Assembly (NCBI GenBank): GCA_965203865.1
Contig: OZ241916.1
Span: 2,480,001-2,544,000 of the forward strand
DNA length: 64,000 nucleotides
Direction of reading: 5' to 3'
Origin: G965200765 sp965203865
GTDB lineage: Bacteria; Pseudomonadota; Gammaproteobacteria; Arenicellales; JAJDZL01
The notes under the pieces were generated by a model, which saw nothing but the letters and a program-made list of their open reading frames with translations, had not been told where the DNA came from and did not search any database. Within the stretch, counting starts at the first letter, position 1; every line of letters begins with the position of its first letter. Shown piece after piece: positions 1 to 9,185 of the stretch. A program made the position numbers and the translations under genes.

Positions 1-522
1 CGTCTTGGCAACCCGCAACGCACTGTTTCTGACAATCAAACCGTGCCGCAAAATTTGCGGAGAGTTCCCGGAACATCGGTTGAGCTTCGCGTAATGCGCG
101 GTCTTTACTGGCATCGGGTGACCGAGGAATCAGGAAGAGGATTCTTTGAAGATACTTGGAAAGTTGCACTGGAAGCAGATCGAATTGGATATCGTTTTCG
201 CGGCGGCCAGCCTCTGAAGTTTGTCGAGCGAGAACAGCCTTTCGGCGCTGGCTCGGACCCGTCCAATATTGTTGACAGCTGCTATCCTTACGGCTCAATT
301 CAAATACCGGGCGGAACAGAACCCATCATACTGCATCGCGATGCAGTATCGGGCGGCGGATATTTTATGGTTGGAACCGTTATTTCTTCCGACATGGATC
401 TTATTGGACAATTGCAACCGCATACCCCGACCCGCTTCGTATCTGTTGATATGGATGCAGCATTGGCAGCACGCCAGGAAAGAACTGCCCAGCTATCTGA
501 AGTGCGAAGCCTGCTGGACTAG
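1..522 (+). CDS. Biotin-dependent carboxyltransferase, AHS2 (KipA/PxpC/urea amidolyase-like) domain, 3' part only
   Basis: The reading frame is open from base 1, so the gene begins upstream of the window; 173 residues are visible. The segment has the end of an AHS2 (allophanate hydrolase subunit 2) domain: a DRIGYRFRG strand, then SNIVDSCYPYGSIQIPGG, GGGYFMVGTVISSD and the closing GQLQPHTPTRFVSV. This domain is one half of the carboxyltransferase fold in 5-oxoprolinase subunit PxpC, KipA and the urea carboxylase part of urea amidolyase. The SNI-D--Y-YG pattern resembles the urea amidolyase side as much as PxpC, so the substrate stays open. The preceding text that would decide (biotin carboxylase, PxpB) lies outside the window. 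A strong terminator follows about 100 bp downstream. Confidence 0.8.
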   Translation, partial: RLGNPQRTVSDNQTVPQNLRRVPGTSVELRVMRGLYWHRVTEESGRGFFEDTWKVALEADRIGYRFRGGQPLKFVEREQPFGAGSDPSNIVDSCYPYGSIQIPGGTEPIILHRDAVSGGGYFMVGTVISSDMDLIGQLQPHTPTRFVSVDMDAALAARQERTAQLSEVRSLLD

Positions 523-619
523 CCAATATCAACTCGAATCGTACATTTTTCAGACAACGAACAGAATGGAAGTTCAATGTAAAATGTGCGATAAAAGAGT
601 TTTTCTCTTATGAGATGCA

Positions 620-656
620 AACTGCCAAAGCACAAGTGCTTTGGCAGTTGTTTTTG
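620..656 (+). terminator. Rho-independent terminator
   Basis: A perfect inverted repeat with 14-bp arms (620-633 and 636-649) is followed by G and a run of five T. It lies about 100 bp after the carboxyltransferase stop and in front of the transporter gene, so it should end the upstream operon. Confidence 0.85.
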
Positions 657-809
657 CGTAGTTGCCATGAATGGGGGAATACTGCAAAGAGCACATTTGT
701 TCATTTTTGGATATCCGATAACACTGCTTCTTTCAGTTGAACCAAGGAAAGTAAATAACTTATTATTCACAATCAATTGTTTTTTCATTAATTCAGGAAA
801 TTTTTACTT

Positions 810-1856
810 ATGCAAGGCTTAGGCGAAAACAAGGTTGTTTCCACCATGCTGATTTTGGCCTCGCTTATAGGCATTATCGCTGGCATGAAGGTGGCCTCCG
901 CTTTTCTGGTGCCCATAATCCTGGCATTGTTCATTGCTACGATCAGCGCACCGCCTCTGCTCTGGCTTAAAGGAAAAGGGCTTCCAGCCGGAATTGCTCT
1001 CCTTGTCGTAATCGTTTCAATACTACTTGTCGGCATGCTGATTGTATCGCTTGCAAGTTCATCGGTATCAGACTTGAATAACCAGCTGCCAATTTACGAA
1101 AAACGCCTGCATAGCCTGTTCATGTCGGTTCAGTCGATTTTGCAGTCACTAGGCATCAAGTTCAGTCTTGCCGATCTCGAAAAATACCTTAACCCGTCTG
1201 TCCTGTCTGGAATTGTTACTACTGCTATCAACCAATTGGGACAGTTGCTCACAAAAGCGTTTCTGATCTTTTTAATGGTTGTATTCATACTGCTGGAAGT
1301 CTCAACACTGCCGGCAAAGCTGAATGCAATTTTCACCAAGCCAGGCGAATCTCTCGCCCGCCTGGACAATTTCAAGGCCAACCTGCAACGCTATCTGGTT
1401 ATTAAAACTGCAACCAGTCTTGCAACTGGCATATTGGTGGGGCTGCTCCTGTGGGCATTGGGAATTAATTTTGCGGTGCTATGGGCATTGCTAGCATTTT
1501 TGCTCAATTTCGTACCCAATATCGGTTCAATCATTGCTGCCGTGCCAGCGGTCTTGGTGGCTTTGCTTCAAGCCGATGCCAGTACTGCCGCCTGGGTCGC
1601 ACTTGGATACGTTGTGATCAACGTCGGTATCGGAACAATTCTTGAACCGCGAATTTCGGGAAAACATCTTGGATTATCACCGATGATTGTATTTTTTTCA
1701 TTGGTCTTTTGGGGATGGGTGCTTGGTCCGGTCGGCATGCTGCTATCCGTACCTTTGACCATGATTGTTCGATTAATCGCGGAAAGCAGTGGTCAAATGC
1801 GCTGGCTGGCGGTAATCCTTAGCGATCGCGCACCGGAACCTACTTCTGAACAATAG
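810..1856 (+). CDS. tqsA: AI-2E family transporter, TqsA-like
   Basis: A 348-residue polytopic inner-membrane protein of the AI-2E/UPF0118 family, close in length and pattern to E. coli TqsA (YdgG), an exporter of the quorum signal AI-2. Visible hallmarks are paired N-terminal helices, the hydrophilic loop around residues 90-140, NFVPNIGSIIAAVPA near residue 232, and the closing GLSPMIVFFSLVFWGW followed by GPVGMLLSVPLT. Many family members move other things (for example Na+/H+ exchange), so AI-2 is family knowledge rather than proof. ATG chosen with an AGGAAA about 10 bases upstream. Single gene after a terminator; oligopeptidase B follows 60 bp later on the same strand. Confidence 0.85.
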   Translation: MQGLGENKVVSTMLILASLIGIIAGMKVASAFLVPIILALFIATISAPPLLWLKGKGLPAGIALLVVIVSILLVGMLIVSLASSSVSDLNNQLPIYEKRLHSLFMSVQSILQSLGIKFSLADLEKYLNPSVLSGIVTTAINQLGQLLTKAFLIFLMVVFILLEVSTLPAKLNAIFTKPGESLARLDNFKANLQRYLVIKTATSLATGILVGLLLWALGINFAVLWALLAFLLNFVPNIGSIIAAVPAVLVALLQADASTAAWVALGYVVINVGIGTILEPRISGKHLGLSPMIVFFSLVFWGWVLGPVGMLLSVPLTMIVRLIAESSGQMRWLAVILSDRAPEPTSEQ

Positions 1857-1916
1857 CAAGTTCATTGCGCTGAAAACCAAACCCTCTGTTATTCGTTTTC
1901 TCTACTACTTCCGATT

Positions 1917-3986
1917 GTGAAAACCACACTACCGCCTCCCATTGCCAAGCAAGTTCGTCATGTGCATGAAAAGCATGGCGACAAGAGAGTGGATTTCTAC
2001 CACTGGCTGAGTAACAAAAACGATTCCGCGGTAATTGAGTATCTTGAGAAAGAAAACCAGTATGTGGAAAACGCCATGCAGCATACGCAAAAACTGCAGG
2101 GTTTGCTCTACGGGGAAATGCAAGGGCGAATCGTTGAAAGTGAAACCTCAGCACCAGTTCCATATAAAAACTACGAATACTTCAACAGAGAAAACAGAGG
2201 TCAAGACTATCGTATCCACTATCGAAGAAAACGAGACAAGGACGGCACTGAAGAACTGCTGCTGGACGAAAATGCTCTCGCCGAAAATTTTTCGTACTTT
2301 CGTCTTTACTCCTTTGAAGTGAGTCCGAATGAACAATTCCTTGCATACTCATTTGACACAAAAGGCGACGAACAATGCAAAATCGAGTTCCTGGATTTGA
2401 AATCCGGAAAACTGCTTCCAGACTCTCTTGATAATGCGTCAGGCGACATAGTGTGGGCGAACGACTCTGCAACTTACTTCTATACCACTCTCAACTCCGC
2501 ACATCGACCTTGGCGACTGTACAAGCGCAGGCTTGGCGACACACCAGAAGATGCCGAGCTCATTTTTCAGGAAGACGACGAAGCATACTATCTATGGCTT
2601 GGAAAAACTGACAGCGAGTGCTTCGTAACAATCAAATTGCAAAGCAACAATACATCCGAAATCCATTTACTGAATGCAAGTGACCCAAAAAGTGAACCCC
2701 TTTTGGTATTTCCGCGGCAGTATGATATTCGCTACTCGGTTCAGGACCGCGGCAATGACCTTTACGTACTCACCAACAAAGACGCGGTAAACTTTCGACT
2801 GATGAAAACCCGCCTGCAGGCGCCGAATCAAGACAATTGGGAGCCCGTAATTGAGCATTCCAACGAAACAACTCTAACAAAAATTCGGATGTTCAAGCGT
2901 TTTGTTGCGGTTGGAGAACGCACCGAAGGCTTGCCCCAAGTACGAATTTTACCGATTGATTCTTCCCGTTCTTTCCTGGTGGAAAACCCGCAAAAAATTC
3001 AGGAACTTTACATTGGAGCCAACGAGGAGTTTGACACAGCTCTTTGCAGATTGAATGGCAATGCGCTTGACATGCCGCTTTCCCAGTATGACTGCAACAT
3101 GGATACAGGAACAAGCGTGCTGGTCAAGACTCGGCAAGTAGGAGGAGGTTACGATGCTTCTCAGTATGCTACAGAGAGGCATTTTGCAGTTTCGGAGGAT
3201 GGGGCAAAAATTCCGCTGTATATTGTTTACAACAAGAAGGTAGACCGTAGCTCCCCTGCTCCGCTATTGTTAAACGGATACGGTTCCTATGGACATGCCT
3301 ATCCACTCCGCTTCTCGTCCATCCGATTGTCTTTGCTGGACCGGGGTGTAATTTATGCGCTCGCCCATATTCGGGGGGGTAGCGAGAAAGGGAAAAAGTG
3401 GTACCATGACGGAAAACTGATGAACAAAAAGAACACCTTCGTCGACTTCACAGCTTGCGCCCGATATTTGATTGACAATAAAATTACCCATCCCGACAAA
3501 CTTGCTATTACCGGTGGGAGCGCCGGCGGACTAGTCGTTGGATCTTTTTTGAACAACACTCCGGATCTATGTGCGGCGGCAGTTGCACATGTGCCTTTCG
3601 TTGATGTTGTAACAACAATTCTGAATGATTCACTTCCCTTGTCAGTCATTGAAAGAGATGAATGGGGCGACCCGAACGACAAGCCGTTCTACGACTACAT
3701 CAAGTCCTACTCTCCTTATGACAATGTTAAACCGGGAAGCTACCCGGCATTGTTTGTTACTGCGGGTCTGAATGACCCTCGGGTTGGCTACTGGGAGCCT
3801 GCAAAATGGGTAGCCAAGATTCGGGGTCTCAAGTCGGATAGCAATCTGCTGATTTTAAAAACAGAAATGCAATCAGGCCACGGCGGCAAATCTGGTCGGT
3901 ATGAAGCACTGCGAGAACAGGCGCTGGAGTATGCATTCTTGCTCAGCTGCCTGATTCAAGATTGCCCGTCTGGCAGAAATTTCTGA
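1917..3986 (+). CDS. ptrB: Oligopeptidase B, prolyl oligopeptidase family S9A
   Basis: A 689-residue cytoplasmic serine peptidase that cuts short peptides after basic residues. The N-terminal half (about 1-410) is the seven-bladed propeller that excludes large substrates; it opens with the family's PPIAKQVRHVHEKHGDKRVD. The C-terminal alpha/beta-hydrolase domain carries the full triad: Ser535 in GGSAGG, Asp620 in NDPRV, His655 in SGHGGKSGR. PFVDVVTTILNDSLPLSVIE and the EWGDP motif are typical of oligopeptidase B rather than prolyl endopeptidase. Length matches the family (about 680-710). The start is GTG; no ATG fits the conserved N-terminus. No signal peptide. Confidence 0.93.
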   Translation: MKTTLPPPIAKQVRHVHEKHGDKRVDFYHWLSNKNDSAVIEYLEKENQYVENAMQHTQKLQGLLYGEMQGRIVESETSAPVPYKNYEYFNRENRGQDYRIHYRRKRDKDGTEELLLDENALAENFSYFRLYSFEVSPNEQFLAYSFDTKGDEQCKIEFLDLKSGKLLPDSLDNASGDIVWANDSATYFYTTLNSAHRPWRLYKRRLGDTPEDAELIFQEDDEAYYLWLGKTDSECFVTIKLQSNNTSEIHLLNASDPKSEPLLVFPRQYDIRYSVQDRGNDLYVLTNKDAVNFRLMKTRLQAPNQDNWEPVIEHSNETTLTKIRMFKRFVAVGERTEGLPQVRILPIDSSRSFLVENPQKIQELYIGANEEFDTALCRLNGNALDMPLSQYDCNMDTGTSVLVKTRQVGGGYDASQYATERHFAVSEDGAKIPLYIVYNKKVDRSSPAPLLLNGYGSYGHAYPLRFSSIRLSLLDRGVIYALAHIRGGSEKGKKWYHDGKLMNKKNTFVDFTACARYLIDNKITHPDKLAITGGSAGGLVVGSFLNNTPDLCAAAVAHVPFVDVVTTILNDSLPLSVIERDEWGDPNDKPFYDYIKSYSPYDNVKPGSYPALFVTAGLNDPRVGYWEPAKWVAKIRGLKSDSNLLILKTEMQSGHGGKSGRYEALREQALEYAFLLSCLIQDCPSGRNF

Positions 3987-4002
3987 AAATATTCTAAATT
4001 CC

Positions 4003-4031
4003 TGTAAATATTTTTTACAAATTACTATAAT
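4003..4031 (+). promoter_or_regulatory. Probable promoter of the cytochrome oxidase operon with a dyad
   Basis: A consensus -10 box TATAAT (4026-4031) lies just before the DUF2244 gene. The only -35 candidate at 17-bp spacing is a weak TGTAAA (4003-4008). That hexamer is also the left arm of a small dyad, TGTAAA-N5-TTTACA (4003-4019), which could be an operator. The region lies in the 60-bp gap between ptrB and the cox genes, the only non-coding space upstream of coxB. Confidence 0.45.
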
Positions 4032-4045
4032 TTTCGCTTGCGTGA

Positions 4046-4516
4046 ATGAAAATGATTTCTGACACTGATGGCATGGTAAGACTGGAGATTCGACCGAATG
4101 AATCAGGGAATCGCCGGGCTTTGTTAATATGTGCCTTGGTTCTGACACTTATTGTTGCCGCCATCGGTATAATATTCGCCTCGCAAGGAGCTTGGCTGGT
4201 ATTGCCGTTCGCCGGACTTGAAATTTTGATTCTGGCGACAGGAGCAATCTGTGTTGGACTTCGCGCAAAGAATTATGAATTGATAGTAATTAGCAGGAAC
4301 TTTGTTCATGTCACAAAATTCAAGCGGCCCCGAGTTACAGTGAAATCATTTGCGAAGCAATGGATTCGCGTGCAACTGTGTTCCGGGCGAACCGGACACG
4401 AACCTTCCAGACTGGTGGTAGGCTTATCGGGACAGCTGGAAGAAATCGGCAGCTGCTTGACTGAGTATTCCAGAAAGCGTTTGTATCGACAACTGAAGGA
4501 TTGGCTGAAAGATTAA
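4046..4516 (+). CDS. DUF2244 integral membrane protein, cox-operon leader gene
   Basis: A 156-residue protein with two adjacent transmembrane helices (about residues 25-45 and 48-70), the second containing GAWLVLPFAGLEIL, a signature of DUF2244. The N-terminal RPNESGNRRA and the soluble C-terminus with RP-V-L-like strands also fit. The family is regularly found directly before coxB in proteobacteria, and a role in oxidase biogenesis is presumed from that context only. Its stop codon abuts the coxB ATG (TAAATG), so the two are likely co-translated. ATG at 4046 or 4052; neither has a strong ribosome site. Confidence 0.75.
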   Translation: MKMISDTDGMVRLEIRPNESGNRRALLICALVLTLIVAAIGIIFASQGAWLVLPFAGLEILILATGAICVGLRAKNYELIVISRNFVHVTKFKRPRVTVKSFAKQWIRVQLCSGRTGHEPSRLVVGLSGQLEEIGSCLTEYSRKRLYRQLKDWLKD

Positions 4517-5644
4517 ATGAAGAAACTACTTAGCACTGCGGTAAAACCGTTGAAACTACTCACACTGGTCGCAATCTTGCTACCCGGCAATGCCCATTCG
4601 GAGTGGGGACTGAATTTACCGGCTCCGTCTACACCAATTGCCGAGCAGATTTTGAATCTGCACAATGCGATTATGCTGGTGTGCCTGGTGATATTTATCG
4701 TGGTTTTCGGTGTCATGTTTTACTCCCTTTATGCTCATCGCAAGAGCCGTGGACATGAAGCACACCAGTTTAGCCACAGCACCAAGCTGGAAGTAGTCTG
4801 GACCGTCATCCCGTTTATTATTCTGGTCGGCATGGCAATTCCCTCGACTGCAACGCTATTGTTCATGGAGGATACAACCGAGTCGGATCTGACTGTGAAA
4901 ATTACCGGCTATCAGTGGAAGTGGCATTACGAATATCTGGACCATAATATTGATTACTTCAGCAATCTTTCGACACCGCGCGCCCAGATTGAAAACCGCG
5001 AACCCAAAGGCGAGCACTACTTGCTGGAAGTAGACAATCCGGTCATTCTCCCCTCGAACAAGAAGGTTCGCTTTTTAATTACATCAAACGATGTTATTCA
5101 CGCTTGGTGGATACCCAAGTTTGGAGTCAAGAAAGATGCAGTGCCTGGGTATATCAATGAATTCTGGGTATCCATAGATGAGCCGGGGACCTACCGCGGC
5201 CAGTGTGCGGAGCTATGCGGCAAAGATCATGGTTTTATGCCGATTGTTGCTGAAGTAGTCTCCTCACAGGATTTTGACGCCTGGGTCAACGAGCAATCCG
5301 TTACTCAGATAGCTGAAGCAGAACAGGCGGACAGTACCTGGACCATGGAAGAGTTGATGGCACGAGGCCAAGAAGTTTATGTCCAATGCATCGCCTGCCA
5401 TGGCGACAAGGGACAGGGACTGCCGCCAGCATTCCCGCCGTTGACCGGCAGTCCGATCACCACTGGTCCCATTGCCGACCATATCGACATTGTCATGAAC
5501 GGCAAGCCCAATACAACTATGGTCGCATTCAAGGAGCAACTGAGCGATTCGGATATTGCTGCAGTAATCACTTACGAACGAAACGCGTTGGGCAACAGTG
5601 TCGGCGACATGGTTCAGCCATCCGAAATCAAAGCTTTGCGTTAA
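4517..5644 (+). CDS. coxB: Cytochrome c oxidase subunit II with fused cytochrome c domain
   Basis: 375 residues. An N-terminal signal peptide ends around GNAHS. Two membrane helices follow (about 48-72 and 92-115), then a periplasmic cupredoxin domain with the CuA centre: His195 in VIHAWW, Cys230, Cys234, His238 and Met241 in the CAELCGKDHGFM stretch. A C-terminal cytochrome c domain follows, with the heme site CIACH (Cys291, Cys294, His295). The fusion is the caa3-like form, so the subunit can accept electrons through its own heme c and pass them via CuA to heme a of CoxA. It starts immediately after the DUF2244 stop. Confidence 0.96.
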   Translation: MKKLLSTAVKPLKLLTLVAILLPGNAHSEWGLNLPAPSTPIAEQILNLHNAIMLVCLVIFIVVFGVMFYSLYAHRKSRGHEAHQFSHSTKLEVVWTVIPFIILVGMAIPSTATLLFMEDTTESDLTVKITGYQWKWHYEYLDHNIDYFSNLSTPRAQIENREPKGEHYLLEVDNPVILPSNKKVRFLITSNDVIHAWWIPKFGVKKDAVPGYINEFWVSIDEPGTYRGQCAELCGKDHGFMPIVAEVVSSQDFDAWVNEQSVTQIAEAEQADSTWTMEELMARGQEVYVQCIACHGDKGQGLPPAFPPLTGSPITTGPIADHIDIVMNGKPNTTMVAFKEQLSDSDIAAVITYERNALGNSVGDMVQPSEIKALR

Positions 5645-5691
5645 TGAACAAATGCCTATAACTTAAATTTGAGCAATCAGGAACATTAGAA

Positions 5692-7269
5692 ATGGAAGCA
5701 GTTCACACAGATTCACACGATCACGATCATCGCCCAACCGGAATCATGCGGTGGCTTACCACCACCAACCACAAGGACATTGGCACGATGTATCTGATAT
5801 TTTCGCTGACCATGTTTTTTGTCGGCGGAGTAATGGCACTGGCTATTCGTGCCGAGCTGTTTCAGCCCGGACTGCAGGTAGTCAATCCCCAGTTGTTCAA
5901 TTCCATGACAACCATGCATGCACTTATCATGATCTTCGGCGCAATCATGCCCGGGTTTGTTGGTTTTGCAAACTGGCTGATTCCAATGATGATTGGTGCG
6001 CCAGACATGGCTTTGCCGCGCATGAACAACTGGAGTTTCTGGATTCTGCCGTTCGCTTTTGCCTTGTTGCTCGGCAGCCTGTTTACAGTTGGGGGCGGTC
6101 CGGCAGCAGGCTGGACACTATACGCTCCGTTGTCTGCTCAGGGCGGTGCCGGTGTGGATATGACGATTTTGTCAATTCACATGATGGGGATTTCGTCGGT
6201 TCTCGGTGCCATTAACATTGTGGTAACGATCATGAACATGCGAGCACCCGGCATGCACTTGATGAAGATGCCGCTATTCGTGTGGACTTGGCTGATTACT
6301 GCCTTTTTGCTAATTGCGGTAATGCCGGTTCTGGCAGGTGCGGTAACCATGCTGTTGACGGACCGCCATTTTGGCACGGCATTCTTCGATCCGGCAGGCG
6401 GCGGCGACCCGGTCATGTTTCAGCATATTTTCTGGTTTTTCGGGCATCCTGAAGTATATATTTTGATTCTGCCTGCGTTCGGCATTATTTCCCAGATTGT
6501 TCCAACATTTGCGCGCAAGCCTCTGTTCGGCTACGACTCCATGGTGTTTGCGACCGCCGGAATCGCCTTTCTGTCGTTTATTGTCTGGGCGCACCACATG
6601 TTCACCGTCGGCATGCCGCTTGCCGGAGAGTTGTTTTTCATGTATTCAACCATGCTGATCGCGGTACCAACGGGGGTAAAAGTATTCAACTGGGTGGCAA
6701 CCATGTGGCGAGGGTCAATGACGTTTGAAACTCCGATGCTGTATGCCTTGGCAGTCGTCTTTTTATTCACCATCGGCGGCCTCTCGGGGCTGATGCTTGC
6801 TATCGTACCTGCAGATTTTCAGTATCACGACACCTACTTTGTAGTGGCGCACTTCCACTATGTGCTGTTTTCCGGTTCGATTATGGCCATGATGGGAGCA
6901 ACTTACTACTGGCTGCCCAAGTGGACCGGCCGAATGTACAACGAAAGGCTAGGCAAGTGGCACTTTTGGCTAACTTGCATATTCTTCAATATCACATTTT
7001 TCCCGCAGCACTTTTTGGGACTTGCAGGAATGCCGAGACGCATACCTGACTATTCAACGCAGTTTGTCGAGTTCAATGTCATCTCCAGTATTGGAGCGTT
7101 TGGACTGGGATTGGCTCAATTGCTGTTTGTGTATGTGATTTTTCAGTGTGTTCGGGGTGGAACCAAGAAAGCCACAGACCAGGTTTGGGAAGGTGCCGAA
7201 GGCCTTGAGTGGACAATTCCGTCTCCGCCGCCATACCATACGTTTACTACGCCACCGACAGTCAAGTGA
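5692..7269 (+). CDS. coxA: Cytochrome c oxidase subunit I, aa3-type
   Basis: 525 residues, 12 membrane helices, the catalytic subunit that reduces oxygen and pumps protons. Signature residues are visible: TTTNHKDIGTMY at the start; GHPEVY with His252 (CuB ligand), Glu254 (proton gating) and Tyr256 (cross-linked tyrosine); His301-His302 (CuB) in WAHHMFTVGM; His387 (heme a3) and His389 (heme a) in VAHFHYV. The Glu in GHPEVY places it in the A1 group of heme-copper oxidases. It lies 47 bp after coxB. Its TGA overlaps the ATG of the next small gene by one base. Confidence 0.97.
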   Translation: MEAVHTDSHDHDHRPTGIMRWLTTTNHKDIGTMYLIFSLTMFFVGGVMALAIRAELFQPGLQVVNPQLFNSMTTMHALIMIFGAIMPGFVGFANWLIPMMIGAPDMALPRMNNWSFWILPFAFALLLGSLFTVGGGPAAGWTLYAPLSAQGGAGVDMTILSIHMMGISSVLGAINIVVTIMNMRAPGMHLMKMPLFVWTWLITAFLLIAVMPVLAGAVTMLLTDRHFGTAFFDPAGGGDPVMFQHIFWFFGHPEVYILILPAFGIISQIVPTFARKPLFGYDSMVFATAGIAFLSFIVWAHHMFTVGMPLAGELFFMYSTMLIAVPTGVKVFNWVATMWRGSMTFETPMLYALAVVFLFTIGGLSGLMLAIVPADFQYHDTYFVVAHFHYVLFSGSIMAMMGATYYWLPKWTGRMYNERLGKWHFWLTCIFFNITFFPQHFLGLAGMPRRIPDYSTQFVEFNVISSIGAFGLGLAQLLFVYVIFQCVRGGTKKATDQVWEGAEGLEWTIPSPPPYHTFTTPPTVK

Positions 7270-7385
7270 TGGCCCAAGACAATCTCGGAAATCAAAAGCA
7301 CCCGAAAAATGCCCGGCTGGCATTGGTTCTTGGAAGCATAGCATTGTTTTTCTTTTTGCTTGTCATATACAACTATTGGTCGTAG
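7269..7385 (+). CDS. Small cytochrome oxidase assembly protein, 38 aa
   Basis: A short frame squeezed between coxA and ctaG: MAQDNLGNQKHPKNARLA, then a hydrophobic helix and a YNYWS end. Short single-helix proteins of about 40 residues with a basic N-terminus occur at exactly this position in many beta- and gammaproteobacterial cox operons and are annotated as cytochrome oxidase small assembly proteins. The ATG overlaps the coxA stop (TGATG) and the TAG lies 3 bases before the ctaG GTG. This tight packing is the best evidence that it is translated. Function beyond association with oxidase assembly is not established here. Confidence 0.7.
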   Translation: MAQDNLGNQKHPKNARLALVLGSIALFFFLLVIYNYWS

Positions 7386-7388
7386 GCA

Positions 7389-7961
7389 GTGGCTACAAAG
7401 TCTGGCGTAAAATTATCCAACAAGCGCACAGTTGCCTGGCTTCTGGGCTTGACTGTGGCCATGTTTGGTTTCGGTTATGCACTAGTGCCCCTGTACGATT
7501 TGTTTTGCGAAATCACAGGAATCGGCGGGAAGCCAACCATCGCCAGTTCGCAAGCTTCCCCGAACAATCTGGAAATTGATGAGTCTCGCTCTTTGATGAT
7601 TGAATTTACTGGCAACTCTACAAATGGAATGCCTTTGCAGTTTTACTCTACGGTACCGAAAACCCGGGTAAAACCGGGCGAGATTCATGAAGTTGCATAC
7701 TATGTCAAGAATACGTCGAACCGGGATATTACAGGCCAAGCGGTACCAAGTGTAACTCCTATGCAAGTGGCACAGCATTTTGTAAAGCTGGAATGCTTTT
7801 GCTTTGAACAGCAATTGCTGCCAGCTGGAGAGGAAAGAGAAATGATGGTTCGATTCTATGTCGACCCGAAGGCATCCGACAAGTACAGTACGATTACTCT
7901 TTCCTACAGTTTTTTTGAAATGAAAAATACAATGGACTCAATGGCGCACACCCAGCATTGA
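7389..7961 (+). CDS. ctaG: Cytochrome c oxidase assembly protein CtaG (Cox11 family)
   Basis: 190 residues: one N-terminal membrane anchor (about 14-36, ending in YALVPLYDLFCEITG) and a periplasmic immunoglobulin-like domain with the copper-binding pair Cys136-Phe-Cys138 in ECFCFEQQ. Cox11 proteins deliver copper to the CuB site of subunit I. The GTG start lies 3 bases after the small assembly gene. The last 40 bases of coding sequence are imperfectly duplicated in the gap downstream (7970-8007). Confidence 0.95.
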   Translation: MATKSGVKLSNKRTVAWLLGLTVAMFGFGYALVPLYDLFCEITGIGGKPTIASSQASPNNLEIDESRSLMIEFTGNSTNGMPLQFYSTVPKTRVKPGEIHEVAYYVKNTSNRDITGQAVPSVTPMQVAQHFVKLECFCFEQQLLPAGEEREMMVRFYVDPKASDKYSTITLSYSFFEMKNTMDSMAHTQH

Positions 7962-7969
7962 GATAAAAC

Positions 7970-8007
7970 ACGATTACTCTTTCTTACAGTTTTGTGAAAT
8001 GAAGGAA
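7970..8007 (+). repeat. Imperfect direct repeat of the 3' end of ctaG
   Basis: Bases 7970-8007 repeat 7890-7927 at an 80-base offset. Nearly all positions match; there are a few substitutions and one deleted T in the T-run. The first copy is coding (the last strand of CtaG), the second is intergenic, so it looks like a small tandem duplication that lengthened the ctaG-coxC spacer. Confidence 0.75.
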
Positions 8008-8063
8008 CCCAAATTCAACAGGTTGAATCAAATTAGACAATTCAACGGCAATGAGGAATTAAC

Positions 8064-8939
8064 ATGAGTGCAAACGGCGATTACTATCTACCTGAACCCA
8101 GTCCATGGCCGCTGGTGGCATCGGTTGGGTTGTTCTTGCTTGCAAGCGGATTTGTGATGCTTTTGAATAATTTGAACCTTGGCCCCTGGTTCATGGTTGC
8201 CGGCGGTCTTGTCATTGCGTTTATGATGTTCGGATGGTTCGGGGTAGTCGTCAAGGAAAGCGAAGGCGGTGTCTATAACGATCGGGTTGACATTTCTTTT
8301 CGAATGGGAATGCTGTGGTTCATCTTTTCTGAGGTTATGTTTTTTGCCGGTTTTTTCGGTGCCCTGTTCTATGTTCGAAATCTCGCGGTGCCGTGGTTGG
8401 CAGATCTGGACTTGCTTTGGATGGGGTATGAAGGTGGCTGGCCAACAGCGGGACCCGCAGGACCTGAACTCATTGCAGCTGACACTCCCATCACTTCAAG
8501 TGGACAATTTTCCACTATCGGTGCCTGGGGGATTCCAGTTTGGAACACACTGATTCTGCTTTTATCCAGCGTCACAGTAACAATTGCCCACTGGGCACTG
8601 AAAAAGAATCAACGGTCGCCGCTAATTGTCTGGCTGGCGATCACAGTTGCTCTTGGATTTCTGTTTTTGTTCTTTCAAGTAACCGAGTATGTCCATGCCT
8701 ATCGGGATTTGGGATTAACTTTGGGTACCGGTGTTTACGGAGCAACTTTTTTCATGCTGACCGGCTTTCACGGAGCGCATGTAACCATCGGCGCTATTAT
8801 TCTGCTGGTGCTTTTAATTCGCTGCATCCGCGGCCACTTCAAGCCCGACCATCATTTCGCATTTGAAGCCGGGGCCTGGTACTGGCACTTTGTTGATACA
8901 GTATGGGTAGGACTCTTTATATTTGTGTATGTGGTGTAA
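8064..8939 (+). CDS. coxC: Cytochrome c oxidase subunit III
   Basis: 291 residues with seven predicted membrane helices. Family marks include YYLPEPSPWP at the N-terminus, FRMGMLWFIFSEVMFFAGFF around residues 77-96, the TEYVHAY segment, GFHGAHVTIG and the final WYWHFVDTVWVGLFIFVYV. Subunit III stabilises subunit I and its proton uptake. It has a good ribosome site (GAGGA) and is the last gene of the oxidase operon on this strand. The conventional downstream partners SURF1 and ctaB come only 8.5 kb later. Confidence 0.96.
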   Translation: MSANGDYYLPEPSPWPLVASVGLFLLASGFVMLLNNLNLGPWFMVAGGLVIAFMMFGWFGVVVKESEGGVYNDRVDISFRMGMLWFIFSEVMFFAGFFGALFYVRNLAVPWLADLDLLWMGYEGGWPTAGPAGPELIAADTPITSSGQFSTIGAWGIPVWNTLILLLSSVTVTIAHWALKKNQRSPLIVWLAITVALGFLFLFFQVTEYVHAYRDLGLTLGTGVYGATFFMLTGFHGAHVTIGAIILLVLLIRCIRGHFKPDHHFAFEAGAWYWHFVDTVWVGLFIFVYVV

Positions 8940-8966
8940 AACTCAGGTTCACCAACCGGTTCAAGC

Positions 8967-9185
8967 CTAGTTTGACGGGATAGGAATGGTGTTGCTGGGT
9001 GTGATCCACCCAGTGTAAATTCCAACTACAATTAGCAGAAACAAGACAATCCAGATCGAAATTCTAAATGTAAGGGCTTTTACGGATCGCGTGCCTTGCC
9101 CGCGATCCTTGTACATATACCAGAAAGCAGAAACCAAGCTGCCAAGCATGGCGATCAATAATACTGCAATTAAAATCTTGTCCAT
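8967..9185 (-). CDS. DUF2909 twin-helix membrane protein
   Basis: 72 residues with two membrane helices (about 3-22 and 43-63) separated by a basic loop, matching DUF2909. This small family is almost always found convergent with coxC, before SURF1. Its role is unknown; oxidase biogenesis is presumed from context. A frameshifted and truncated second copy of the 5' two-thirds of this gene lies at 13681-13821. Confidence 0.75.
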   Translation of the reverse strand: MDKILIAVLLIAMLGSLVSAFWYMYKDRGQGTRSVKALTFRISIWIVLFLLIVVGIYTGWITPSNTIPIPSN

